Origin: Cichorium intybus
Lineage: Eukaryota; Streptophyta; Magnoliopsida; Asterales; Asteraceae
Length of the DNA: 64,000 nucleotides
Reading direction: 5' to 3'
NCBI GenBank assembly: GCA_023525715.1
Contig: CM042010.1
Coordinates: 78,183,894 to 78,247,893 of the forward strand
The notes beneath the pieces are model-generated. The model did no database searches. It worked only from the letters and a program-made list of their open reading frames with translations, and was not told where the DNA came from. Shown piece after piece: positions 42,769 to 54,115 of the stretch. Every line of letters starts with the position of its first letter. Position 1 is the stretch's first letter. Both the position numbers and the translations under genes were made by a program.

Positions 42769-45700
42769 TTAGAGAGATTTAGGAACCCAAACCAATGTCG
42801 GCCCATGTGAGAATTTACTTGAGATAGGAAAGATGTATGATCTCTCAACCCAAAAGGATTTTCTCACAGATGGTTGATTTATCTTATTTTCAATTCGGAA
42901 CACTTTCATTTTTGTTGACTGCAAATGTTCTTTAGCAAAGCGAGATTTCTTTGGAGTGGGATTTGGAATTTTAAAAGTCTGTGATGAGTGTTTTGGTTTG
43001 ACACTAACTGTTGGGTGAACACTTTCATTTTTGTTGAGATCCTGAGTGGTTTCAGGATAGAGTTTTGCCTTCCCTTTTGAATTCTTTGGATCGATAACAC
43101 GAGTAGGATTCTTTGTCGTTGTTGAATTGGAGGATTTGGAGGTTGGTTTTGGACTATGCTCAAATTTCGGAATTGGTATTGGATTGACTTTCTGGGTTGG
43201 GTTTGAGTCATTTTTATTTCTCCAGAACTGTTTTCTCTCTTTAAGATTCTTTTTGTACCTGGCATTCATTTGTTTCCTTTTGGCTATCAAGTCTTCAGGA
43301 GACATATGAATGCGAGATGTTGAGCAATGATTAGAGTCAGATTTGAAAGTACTCGCCGTAGAGTTTGAAGAATTAGTTTTCAAATTCTTTGTACCCCATG
43401 AACCATTTTGAGAGACAGAATTTTTATAGTTCAACGATCCAGAAATGTAGTTACCACGAGACTTCCACGAGGTCATTTCGGAAAGACCTTTAGTCTCATC
43501 CGAGTTGTCAATTGGTTCCGACCAAAAGAAAGAATCACATACATCGGAATTATCATTATCGACTAGGACTTTAAGTTCAGTTACATCTTTTGTATTTAGG
43601 CCTGGTTTGACGAAAACTTGATTTGGAACAGTGTGAATCTTTGGAAAAACAGTGGCCTGTTCTTTTAAAGTGTGTGATCTTTCATTTTCAACAATTCTCG
43701 CAAAAGCAACTGAATTTTCTGAAATGAGATTTTTCTTGGTTTCAGTTGAATTTGATACGAATTCCGAACAGTCAATTTCATCCTCAACAGATATTTCACT
43801 CATATCACTTTCATCAAAATCAGAAATATTCTCATTAATGGGAGTATTATCGGAATTTAGTTTAGAGCATAGTGAGTGAAAATTCTTTAGAGTCGGTGTT
43901 TTAATTTCCTCATGATCATTTTCTGAAAAATATTCTTTGACCATATTTTTATGTTCTTTGGACTGTATGTAGCTTTCAATTTTATCAAGTCCGATTCGAT
44001 AAGCTTCCGAAACCTCATCAGATGAAACAATGGTTTCACATCTGTGACATTCTGCATCGATTTCATCCTCTTTCAACTCAAGAAAGGGCAAAATCATTTT
44101 GTGTAATCCCCTGCCTATGTCACATTCAAGATGCAATTGAGTGATATTATTGTAAAGACGCTTAGCAATTAAACAAAAAATGTTTCTCTGTTTGACAAGA
44201 ACTAGATTATCCCTTTTAACATAAATAATATCATCTCGTGCTTTAACTAACTCACTATCCAACGCCTCGATTCTCATTCGTCTCTCCTCATTCTTATTCG
44301 ATACCCTGCTCAATTGATCATTTAGGTTAGAATTGCTTAGACGTGTTCTTTTTAAGCTATCACTCAAACTAGAAACAGTGAATCTAAGATCATCTAATTC
44401 AGTATCATAAGTAGAAGAACAAATATTTAAAGATTTAAGGATAGAGCGTACCTTGTTGACCACAGCCTCACATTCCTCAACTTGTTCATAAACAGGTTTC
44501 GCAGCAAAACAGCTTGCTGAGGTTTGGCACCCGTCGGTAGAGTACCCTCTGCTGTCGGAATGATCAGCCTTCACCATCAAACATCGGCCATGCATCGGAT
44601 TTCTTACTTCCTCATCTTCCGAATCCGTTGACCATACCTCAATAGCACCAAACTCGCTGTCCTCTTTCACCACAAAGGCTGCCTTGGTAGATGAAACACC
44701 ATTCTTTTTCAGTTCCGCAATCTTCTTTGCGTAATAAGCTTCATCTTTCACCTGCTCCTTCTTCTCGGCTTGCTTTCGGAGCAGACAGTCTTTCACAAAG
44801 TGGTTCTTGCCTTTACAATAATGGCAATCGTATCCTGAGTCACCAACGAGTTTCTTCTCCTCATCACTTTTCTTTTTCTGACTTTCTTCTAAAGTCTTTT
44901 CAGCATTGAAACCTCCTTGTCGATTTCGGTTTTTGAATTTGGAAAAGTTTTTCTTGAAGAACTTCTTGGGATTTGAAACCATCAAAGCTTTATCTTCTCT
45001 AGTCAAATCATCGTCAGAAAAGTCTGAGTCAGAATCGATTTCAGCCGATTTCTTTCCGGCAGCAACCAGTGCAAGTGAACCAAGACCGATAGTCGCTTTG
45101 GCTTCCGAAATAACTTCCTTTTCATGGGATTTAAGGATTCCCACAACTTTAGCCAAAGTGTAAGTTTTGAACTGTTCATGCGCTTTTATGGTTGATACGA
45201 TAGCCTTCCATTCGGAACGAAGACCATCAAGAAAGGTAACCTTTTGCTCAATAACAGTCCGAGCCAGATTGTATTTTAATAATCGACTGAGAAGATGATT
45301 GTATCGATTGAAAGTCTGGGTTAGAGTTTCTTCCGAACCTTGTGCAAAAGATCCGAAATCGGAAAGAAGAGTAGTTTGAATTGAGTGCTCAAGGTCAGCG
45401 TCTCCAGAATACAATTCTTTGAGTCTATCCCAGATCTCTTTAGCTGTCTCGCACGAACTAACCAGGCGAAGAGTATCTGCTTGGAGAGCGAATCTGATAA
45501 TTCTAAATGCTTTAATGTTGCACATTAGTTTATCTTATTCATATTGAGGAATGTTTGTGTGAGTGACAAGCAGATTATTGTATTCTTTTAGGGTTTTAAT
45601 AACCCTCCTTGTGTCTGTGTGAACATGAGTTTCTTCAGTAATAGCTTGCCAGATCGTTGCACCATGTTCTTCGATGCCAAGAACATAATCTTCAAAATGC

Positions 45701-45806
45701 AGTGCCCAGACCTCATACTCTTGAGTAAATAGAATTGGAGTCCTGGTAGTGGATCCAATACTGCTTGAAAGATTGAAAGACTAAGTATGTGAGTCATCAA
45801 AAGCCA
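42769..45806 (-). pseudogene. gag: Gag of element G (long Sirevirus-type)
   Basis: Starts at ATG 45806 (MAFDDSHT then TAG), continues after a shift with SSSIGSTTRTPILF, and meets a TAA just before the main open stretch of 918 codons (45525-42769). That stretch holds the gag core (ETAKEIWDRLKELYSG), an acidic segment, zinc knuckle CHYCKGKNHFVKDC (about 44826-44785), a long coiled coil (about 44400-44100), an acidic Ser-rich segment and a basic tail (MNARYKKNLKERKQFWRNKN). It ends TLVWVPKSL followed by TAA, the same junction stop as in E and I. The two N-terminal breaks would prevent a normal Gag despite the young LTRs. Confidence 0.88.
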
Positions 45807-45948
45807 TTGAAACTTGTTTACTTGTATGAATCAGAAGTGTAAGTTCAAATCAAAGGAAGAGTTGAACGTGAAGATCAAAGTGTGATATCCAAAATCGATC
45901 GAAGCGATAAAGATAATCAAAACAGATCTGTGAATAACACAAACTCCT

Positions 45949-45960
45949 GCTTTGATACCA
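45949..45960 (-). other. Primer binding site of element G
   Basis: GCTTTGATACCA on the plus strand, TGGTATCAAAGC on the element strand. It matches the initiator tRNA-Met primer site with one substitution and lies two bases from the LTR. Confidence 0.88.
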
Positions 45961-45962
45961 AT

Positions 45963-46284
45963 TGTTGAAACACAAGAGTTGGATCGAGATTCAAATAATG
46001 CGGAATAAAGTAAATAAACAAGATCAAGAATAAAACGATATGAAGAACTGATGTCGAATGCTTTATATGCAACTCAAGAACAATTCGATGTGAACTATTC
46101 TGTATGAGTGCCGTAGAAAAGATTACAAAAGTTAACCCTAAACAGGGTTCGAACATGCTATTTATACAAAAACTAAGTATGGAAGGACAGACCCATTCCA
46201 TAACCGATAGCAAAATTAAAGGCATAAAATCTGGCAACAAATCCGATCAGCATATTTGACTCAATCTATACTTATGACTCAACA
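45963..46284 (-). repeat. 5' LTR of element G
   Basis: 322 bp, same length as 33186-33507. By eye three substitutions (C/T, C/A, C/T) and no indels, so about 99% identical: a recent insertion. Confidence 0.93.
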
Positions 46285-46289
46285 TTTTC
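46285..46289. repeat. Target-site duplication of element G, right copy
   Basis: TTTTC directly after the LTR end ATGACTCAACA, matching 33181-33185. Confidence 0.9.
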
Positions 46290-48799
46290 TTTCATCACTT
46301 TTTTCTTCCGATTCTGACATAGACATTTTTTCATCATTATCATCTTCATTTTCGTCATCTTCTTTGTTTCATTCTTCATAGGATTTGTCATCTCCAAACG
46401 GTCCGGTTCCGGAGGGTCCAGGTCCGGAAGGTCCACCTCCAGAATGTCCTACTCCGGAAGGACCTGTTGGCACCATTCCCCCTCCTGGGCTCCTTCAGCA
46501 GAAGGGGTCACATGCAGGTGCCTTGACAAATCTTCAAGTTTTTCAAACAATTTATCTGCAATCTCCTTTAGTTCCTTGGAGATAGATTCAGAAGTTTAAA
46601 ATGATAGTTGGCTTAGTTTTGGGATGAGCTCATCAATGCGATCAGCTGCAAGATTGAGATTTCCCACCGGTGCATGGACAGATTCAGCAATGTTTTTAAG
46701 CGTCACTGATAACAAATGCATCAGAAGAATGTTGGTTTTCCGAAGGTATTGATTCTCCGAAAAGACACCGTTGATGTGTTTTCTGGTATCATCAAACAAT
46801 GTGGCAAACTTTCCTGAAACAGTAGCACTGTAGGTCTGGACTTCATTAAACAACTTGACATCAGTGTTCATCAGCTTGTTGGCTTCCTTAACACTTGACT
46901 TGGCATCTGATTGACGATCGTTGTCAATCATTTGAAGACCCTCAGATATGGCCTTCTGGACGGATGCATCAAGTGTTATTTTCTTCTTTTCAAGCATCTC
47001 CACCTTCTAACGGAGATCAGAGAGTTCCATAAGAATGGCTTTATTGGAATGGGAAGAATTAAGTGCAGAGACCATGGTCAGAAGGGTGTCAAGCTTTGAA
47101 TTGACGTCGGAGGAGTCATTTTTCGGAGGAGGAGGCAGAACGTTTGTCTGATTTTGTCGATCGAAAGAATAGGAAGATTCGTCAACACGAATATCCAGCT
47201 TAGCGTGTGGAGGAGGATTCACCTCATCATCATTTTGGAAAGGATGATTCGGGAGCCAGATTCAGCATGGAAGAGATTCTTCTGAGTGTGGGGGGTATTT
47301 TGGTGGGGGGAAAGAGGCTTTGTGATCCTGGGCTTGTTTTTCTTGTTTAATCGTTTCATATAAACTTCATACATCAACGGAACAACTTGCTTGGCTAGAT
47401 TTTCCCATTTCTTCTCTGCAACATTAAAAATAAACGTTGGTGCTATCATTCTAGAGAGCTCGGGTTCCAACATTTGTTGATCCCATCGATCTCGGTTTCA
47501 ACTTCAGCTCTCTTAAACTGAATGGCTTCTGTATCAATATCGAAAGGTTCACCTAGGGCCCGAAGTTGTCAGGCTCGAGTGTTGCGAACATTGAATCTTT
47601 GTTCCATTTGAGCAACTAAATGCTTTTGATCGCCGACTTGAGTTTTGTAACGGGTAGCATAAATGGTACATGGAATTAGAGTTTTGAATTGTTGTGCCTC
47701 TTTTTCTTTTTCGGCATCTTTTATGTTCTTTTTCCCTATTCTGTTTTACGGGAGATTTTTCTTGTTTGACCTTTTTCAATTTTTTTCTTTCTTCTTCGGA
47801 GTCATTGAGCTCCCATTCAGAAAAAATCTTGGTTTTCTTTTGGGTTTGGCTCTTGTTCTTTTGATAGGAGAGGATTCAACTTGCTTTTTGCCTTTGTTTC
47901 TGGGGGCATATTCATTTAACAAGGGTTCAGGAGGGTAAGGTGTAGTGTTTGGGGTGTCTGACAAGTGCTTGATAAGAATTTCGTTTGCAGGATCACCAAG
48001 ATTGTAGAACGCTTCTCGAAGCCTCCGGATGGGACCAAAAATGGAATAAGTTTTCGGTGTGTATGGAGCGTTCGGAGACATGTCCAGTAATCTGTCGTCA
48101 TCTTCCACTAGGATCGGATCCTTGTTTATACTGTACAAAAACTCAATGCACATTGCCCAATATGGAACTGAGTGCAATTGCCTGGGAAGCTTTTGAGATA
48201 TGGTGACATAAGACAAGAAATCTTCAAAAAGGATTCCAGCATAGTCAACTGGTCTGCCTGTGTACAAACTTCATAGGAGCTCAAGCATGCGCCTGCTCAT
48301 TTGGTCTGTTCCGCCTGTCTTGACCCTTGCCTATCAAACTGCAAACACAATAGTACATGATACACTGCCAAAGAGAAGATAAACTACTCTTTTTCAGTGA
48401 GGAAAGATTATCTAGAATGTATTCGTATCCCATTTGATACAACATGGTGATGAGTTGGGTTTGAGTTGGTTCTTCAAATTGCTCTTGACGGATCCTGAGG
48501 TGTATGGTTGCTCCGAAGGCTTTTCTGTCCAAGGGAACCTCTTTATCATTTGCCAGAATGATGATGACCTGGTTTTCTTGTTTCTTGGCTGTGCGAATAG
48601 TTGTCTCAAGAAGTGGAATTGGAATGGCAGGAGGGGCGTCGAAGAATGCTTGTGATAAGGGATGTTTTTTTAAGATATGAATCACGACGTGTAGATAATA
48701 TTTGAATATCGAAGGGTCACTTGGGGCTGGAAAGTTGCACCTGGCGATAGCAACGTTTCGTACACCAATGGAACCACCGCTTTTAGATGAGGTAGCCAT
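46290..48799 (-). pseudogene. ORF3 of element F, N-terminal and middle part
   Basis: Opens at ATG 48799 (MATSSKSGGSIGVRNVAIAR). N-terminal domain with MLYQMGYEYILDNLSSL and GILFEDFLSYVT; a basic linker (KPKRKPRFF, KKKEKN); further pieces 47779-47219; and a coiled-coil part (47222-46596, with MLEKKKITLDASVQKA). Stops and shifts (about 48281, 47776, 47219, 47004, 46596) break it. The last part before G encodes a Gly/Pro-rich stretch with repeated GPEG-like units on the opposite strand reading. The N-terminal domain matches ORF3 of E and G, showing that F belongs to the same group. Function unknown. Confidence 0.7.
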
Positions 48800-49603
48800 T
48801 CTAACACTGTTCCAACAAGATCAAGAGGCAAAATATACTAAGAGTTCAGTCATCCGTCAAGAACACTGATGAACAATTATGGACATGAAAAGAACACTGA
48901 GATGCTAAGATTTTAACAGTCTAAACATAATCTTTGAGATAACAGAGACATTTCAGAAATTATGTTAACTTGTTTTTATCAGAGACATCAAGAACATCAA
49001 GGTGTTCAAGTGATTGGGACGAACACTCAAGAACACAAACATGGAGAATTTTTTTGCAGAAAATACAAAGTTGGAAGATCATAAAAAATTACCTTGGACG
49101 AAGAATATCATCAGAAAAACTATGTAGAGGAAGTGATAGACGCGTAGAGTTTGTAGCGTATGGTGGTTCATCGGAAGGTTTAAACAGAAAAACCCTAGAA
49201 GTGATGGAAGCGGTTCGTGGCGGCGATGATGTACAGAAATTAGGATTTTGACGATCAAGAGAAAGTGAGAATCCAGAGAGGTTGAAGATGATGAGGGTTG
49301 GAGAACACGAAAAGAAATAAGGGGGAATGGTTAAAAGTAATTTGAATTTACCGAATACCATCAATAGGGATTGAAAAGACGTGACACGATGTGTCAGAAA
49401 AAGTGTTCACTTGGCATTTAATGCCAATGGATGATTAAAAGGGATGGTCCAGTCAGAACATGACACGTCGCACACAGTTATCGAAACATTATAAAATTGT
49501 GAATATTAACTACTAATTATTGGAAATTTAATGTGACGAAATTTTATTCTCATTCCTTTCATTTCATTGGTCATTTTTCTGATTTCGGAAGATGAGCAGT
49601 TCA

Positions 49604-49735
49604 GAGGTTTAGGAGATAGAAGAATGCGTACCTGTATTGCTGCATGATTCAGAGAATATGGCTTACCGAGAGGTTTAGGAGATAGAAGAATGCGTACCTG
49701 TATTGCTGCATGATTCAGAGAATATGGCTTACCAA
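49604..49735. repeat. 66-bp tandem duplication
   Basis: GAGGTTTAGGAGATAGAAGA... to ...GGCTTACC occurs at 49604 and again at 49670 without visible differences until the end. Two copies in a row in the F spacer. Confidence 0.9.
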
Positions 49736-49899
49736 GAGAGAATGTTGTTCAGAAAAAGGGTGAGTTCAGAAACCAGATATATTCTGAAGTTAGAATTTGA
49801 AAATGTTTTTCAGAAGATAAGAGTTCCGAAAATATTTATAAAGCAGAAGTTTTCAAAAGTATGTTATTTCAGAAGTGAAAGTTCAGAAAGCATTTTGAA

Positions 49900-50220
49900 A
49901 ACAGATTTCTCCCAAAATGAGGTTCTTCAGAAAATATAAAACTCAGAAAACTTATTTTGAAATGAGGTTCCTCGGAAATTGAGAAGTTCAGAGGTTAAGG
50001 TTGAACCGAGGCTCCTCAGAAGTTGAAATTTTCAGAAGTTAAGTTTGAAATGAGGTTCCTCGGAAAATGACAGTTCAGAAGTAGTAAATTCAGAAGATAG
50101 GTCTGAAGCTAGGTTCCTCAGAAGATTTAGGATTCCGAAAATTCTTATGCAAAACGTGAATATTAAAAAAATTCAGAAGTTAAATTTTAAACGAGGCTCC
50201 TCAGAAGTTTGAGAGTTTCT
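49900..50220. repeat. Degenerate interspersed repeats in the F spacer
   Basis: Variants of AAATGAGGTTCCTCGGAAA and AACGAGGCTCCTCAGAAG recur about six times at roughly 35-70 bp intervals. Each contains a short GAGG...CCTC palindrome. Non-coding. Confidence 0.7.
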
Positions 50221-50349
50221 AAAAACAGATAAGAAGATTTTGAAAAAATTTGTAGTTCCGAAGGGAAAGTGAAGGTTTCGAAGTTAAGATTTTGATTGAA
50301 AAATTTACTCTCTGAAGTAATCAGGATCAGCATCTAACATACCTAGCAT

Positions 50350-51078
50350 ATCTAAAAAAATTTAAATTTCACAGTGTCCAATGCTTTGGTGAAAACATCA
50401 GCCACTTGTTCTTCAGTAGGAATGAAATAAAGTTCAATGTTACCTTGAAGGATCTGATCCTTAATGAAGTGATACCGAAGGTCGATATGCTTGGTCATGG
50501 AATGCTGAATTGGGTTGTGTGAAATGACAATAGCACTTTTGGAATCACAATAGATTGGTACCTGAAGAAATCGATATTCATAATCCAGAAGTTAAGTCTT
50601 CATCCAGAGGACTTGTGAGCAACAAGTGGAAGCAGAAACATATTCTGCTTCTGCTGAGGATAAAGCAACAAAATTTTGCTTCTTTGAGGACCAGCTTACA
50701 AGTCTTCCACCTAGGAATTGACAACCTCCAGAAGTCCTTTTTCTATCCAACTTGCATCCACATTATCTGCATCGGTGAATGCTTGAAGCTTAAAGTTGTC
50801 TCCAACTGGATACCACAGACCCATTGCCTTGGTGCCTTTTTGATATTTGAATATTTGTTTCACAGCAGTCAGATGAGATAATTTCGGAGCTGCTTGATAT
50901 CTCGCACAAATACATGTTGCAAAGATGATATCTGGTATACTTGTTAATTAGAGAAGAGAACCTGTCATTCCTCGGTAAATTTTGTGGTCTACAGGCTCGC
51001 CATCAGGATCAGCTGAAATCTTGTGATTGGTTGACATAGGTACTTTGGAAGTAGAGGAGTTCTCAAGAGAAAACTTCT
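50350..51078 (-). pseudogene. pol: End of RT and RNase H of element F
   Basis: Continues the RT of 63619-64000 on the other side of element I. Visible pieces: GEPVDHKIYRGMTGSLL, then a stop, PDIIFATCICARYQA, KAMGLWYPV, FKLQAFTDAD, a frameshift, GGCQFLGGRLVSWSSKKQ and LSSAEAEYVSAS, then IYCDSKSAI, HSMTKHIDLRYHF and ADVFTKALD. This is the usual copia RNase H order with the Asp of FTDAD and the AEAEY and DSKSA motifs. Several stops and shifts make it non-functional. Confidence 0.85.
51074..51078. repeat. Target-site duplication of element I, left copy
   Basis: CTTCT directly before the LTR start TGTGAGTATAAAA; matches 63619-63623. Confidence 0.85.
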
Positions 51079-51379
51079 TGTGAGTATAAAAACAATAAGA
51101 TCGATAGATTCAAATAGCAGAATTAGTAACAAGATCAATTTATCTAAGAACTGTAGCCGAATGATTGTATTAAGCTTCTCAAGAACAATTGAAAGAGAAC
51201 TATTTTGTATGAGAGTCGTGAACAAGAATTACAAAAATGTTAACCTTAATTAGGGTACATGCATGCCTTATATAATTAAACTAAATATGGAATGGACAGG
51301 CCCACCCATTTAATTATCGGCTAGTCTAAAGGCTTAATTATCTATTCGTGATTGACTCAATCTCATTTATGACCTAACA
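51079..51379 (-). repeat. 3' LTR of element I
   Basis: 301 bp, TGTGAGTATAAAA...GACCTAACA on the plus strand, followed by the polypurine tract. Same length as 63318-63618. Confidence 0.9.
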
Positions 51380-51392
51380 ATCTCCCCCTTTG
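51380..51392 (-). other. Polypurine tract of element I
   Basis: ATCTCCCCCTTTG on the plus strand, CAAAGGGGGAGAT on the element strand, adjoining the 3' LTR. Confidence 0.9.
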
Positions 51393-51415
51393 TGTCAAAC
51401 TATGAGAGTGCACAA

Positions 51416-54012
51416 TCATTCTTCTAGCTCTGGCTTCGGTTCTTGATTCTCCACTTCAAACAAATTTGGCATTGTTGAGAAGATTCTTTTGCGAAATGCC
51501 AGGTACCATTCCAACATGTCTGTAAAGCTCTTGATGTCCCCAACAGAGTTTTTGGCGGCCTTCTGTTTCATAAGTTGGAGGATGTGCGGCAGAGCTGTAG
51601 TTTGGAACAGATGCTTGTCTGTTAGATGGAATACCTTTCGAACTACTGAGCCATTCTCCCTTGAACTGAAAACCATGTTCCAATGTGCATTATCAATCTT
51701 CCCATTTTTACGAGTGCTAATATCTGAAATTGATTTCAGTGGTTTATACAGAGGTTTTTTGTTCAGACGAGAGGCAACTTCAACATCAAGCTTCGCAACC
51801 TCATAGATGTAACTAGCAATCATTCTTTTAAGGTGCTTGATGAGGGGTTCATGTTTTTCCGATTTCCTCCTTAGAATATTGAACACTGAAATCCAGTCAA
51901 AAGGATTCATGAATGGTAAATCTTCCATTGAGAACTTGTCTGCTTCCTTTTTATTTCCCCTCTGAACCAAGAATTAAGCATTTTTGTAAGGAGAAACAAT
52001 CACAGGCATCTTGGGAGTAAGAGTGAGAATCTTCTTCAGGCTCCATGTAAGATATTGAGGCTTGGAGTTCTTAAGGTAAAAGTTGAAGAGCGTATCATTG
52101 ACTTCGAAATTGGAAGCAGATGTGTTGGCGATCTCTTCAAAGCCTCTAAACAGAAATGCTTTTGGGGTGATCGGAAAATCAAAATGGGAGTCTACGTCAT
52201 TGCTGGTGTCAAATGAGCAGACCGATTCCATCCAATTGATTATTGGTTCTTTGATTGCCTCGTCTTTCATCCGGTCAAAGGACCAATCAGGGAAAAGAGA
52301 TTTTTGAGGTTTCAGCAAGTACTCTGCGTCTCTTTTCGCTGCTTCTTTGGCATCGAGATCTTGACTTAGCTTTTTCAAGGCATCAAGCTCTTTGTCTCGG
52401 GCAACCCTAGCTGCCTTTACTGCATCAGTAATCTCTGATTCTTCGTTATTATCATCATCATCCTCACCAATCTTCTTTTTACCTTTTCGTTTAGAAGCGG
52501 CAGTGGAAGGACCAGTGGATTCACCAGTTTTCATCCGTTTGAGCCAATCGGAATCAGGATTTTGGGTTTTATCAGTAGACTGCTTGGTCGGGTTTTCATC
52601 ATTCCGAGTTCCTTCATTCTCATCTCCCCCTTGTTTCGGAGTGGTATCACCTTCCAAAACACCAATTAGATTTCCTAGCAGGGTAAGAACAGGATGTAGT
52701 TTATTCGTAAGGTGACCCCGAACATGAGTGGTGAGAATCGGATCACCCTCTTCTACGATCCTTCGGAGATAGGAGTCAATTTCGGAAACACAGTTCTGAA
52801 GGGCTTTGCTTTGAGAAACGGCAGAGGCAAGGACTGCCGATGTGTGTCTGATGTCTGCCTTGAGAACTTGAATCTTCGTCGTTCTGGAAGCCAGTTGATC
52901 CATGGCATCGTTTTCCATGGCAAGATCTTTCTTTAGTTCTTCTGCCTTAGCCTCAAGGGACTTAGACAGCTTAGAGAATTCCTTTTTCATTTCTGTCCGA
53001 ACAGCAGAGAGTGCTTCATTCTCTACTTTCAGTGATTCTCCGAAACTAGAAATCACCTTCTGCATCTGAGTATTGTTCGATTGGTGAGCATCTCGGAAAT
53101 CCTGCATAAACTTAAGAACGTCAGTTTGTAGTCTTCCGACAGTTGTGGTCGTTTCTGTCATATGCTTTTTAGATTTCTCCAGCAGCATAGCAAAGTCACC
53201 AACAATTTTGACATTATCGCTGATCAACGTTTCCACAGATGTCTTGTGAGCTGTCAACTGGGATTGGCAGTTGGATGCAGTAGGAGCCTTGGTGGATGCA
53301 ATGAACAAATCCAACTTTTCCGAAAGTTCTTTAAATTGACGTTGCATCGTCGGATCCTCATCATCATTAACATGAAGACGAGCAGTGAAGGGAGAGTCTA
53401 CTTTATCCTACTCATCATAGAATAGCATTTCTTCTTAGGAAGGTGATTGATGGGTAAGAGAAGGTATGTTGTTATTCTTGGGTGATGGGGAGGGTGATTT
53501 ATGAGTGTTGGTGGTATGTAATGGAGAGTGGTTTGGGGTAGGCTTTGGACTGGAGTGCGGAGTGGTTTTCGGAGTGGAATCGTTAGGAGGAGATGGAGGT
53601 ATGTGGACAGTATTTCCAGTGTCGATATCACCCTTGTAACCCATCTGATAAAACATCTTCTGTAGGACCACCGGTTGAATAGAATCAAGGTCAACCAAAT
53701 TTTCTTCGTCAGTAAACCCTAACAATTTGCTGAACCAGGATTTTAAGACACGAATATTGATGGTGGCAATCTCAAAAGTGACACATTCATCCTTATTATT
53801 GTAGAAGGCGGTCGAGTAAGCGGCAGTGAGATGAGAGATTGGAACAGTTGTAGAGTTCGTCAGAGCCTCAGAAATCCTTGAGTTTTTCAAGCATTCGATC
53901 ATTGGACGAATGCTCTCATTGTAGCGTGATGACTCAAGATCAATCACCATGTTCTGATTTTGTTTGATTTTCAACATGAGTGTCGAACCCGTTTGAGCAT
54001 TCACAGAAGAAG
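51416..54012 (-). pseudogene. ORF3 of element I
   Basis: N-terminal domain 54004-53600 (LMLKIKQNQNMVIDLESSRYN ... LLGFTDEENLVDLDS ... FYQMGYKGDI), then an apparent deletion, because the rest of the N-terminal domain seen in G (ARFWSIVV region) is missing and GDIDTGN runs straight into the Pro/Ser/Thr linker (53620-53435). Coiled coil 53347-52750, variable acidic/basic region, C-terminal domain 52350-51416 with FSMEDLPFMNPFDW and VAKLDVEVAS. A frameshift near 53400 and a stop at about 51972 break it. The original ATG context is damaged by small indels compared with G. The shared domain plan supports one ORF3 family in E, F, G and I. Function unknown. Confidence 0.78.
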
Positions 54013-54107
54013 AACATTGAAAGCTTTGAAGAATGAACTCGAGCGAGAAGATGAATGCTGTGAAGAGGGAATGTGAGCAGTAAGCAGAGAGAATTCGTCA
54101 AAACCTT

Positions 54108-54115
54108 TATATATC
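54108..54115 (-). promoter_or_regulatory. TATA box before ORF3 of I
   Basis: TATATAAA on the element strand, about 100 bp before the ORF3 start region, matching the position of the TATA-like box in G and E. Confidence 0.55.

Larger units (their letters stand above)
33186..46284 (-). mobile_element. Element G: young Sirevirus-like copia with antisense Agenet gene
   Basis: 13,099-bp minus-strand element with 322-bp LTRs (33186-33507 and 45963-46284) differing at three positions by eye, bounded by TTTTC duplications. Order on the element strand: 5' LTR, primer site, long gag, protease, integrase, linker, RT, RNase H, T-rich tract, antisense Agenet gene (plus strand), divergent spacer, ORF3, polypurine tract, 3' LTR. 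It is inserted in ORF3 of element F. It is the best-preserved element here, yet gag, pol and ORF3 each contain stops, while the Agenet gene is fully open. Confidence 0.93.
48800..50349 (-). other. Post-pol spacer of element F
   Basis: No gene. It contains a 66-bp exact direct duplication (49604-49735) and a run of degenerate repeats built on GAGGTTCCTCAGAAG (about 49900-50220). The Agenet slot of G and I is empty here: no matching frame on the plus strand. A possible splice donor (AAG/GTAATT at about 49092 on the element strand) lies upstream of the ORF3 start. Confidence 0.5.

Noticed and set aside
42765..42790. Splice acceptor (CTAAC ... TGTGCAG/GT) at the gag-pol junction instead of a stop
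   Set aside because: The putative branch site is only about 9 bases from the AG, too close for a normal plant intron, and no donor was evident; kept only as an alternative to readthrough.
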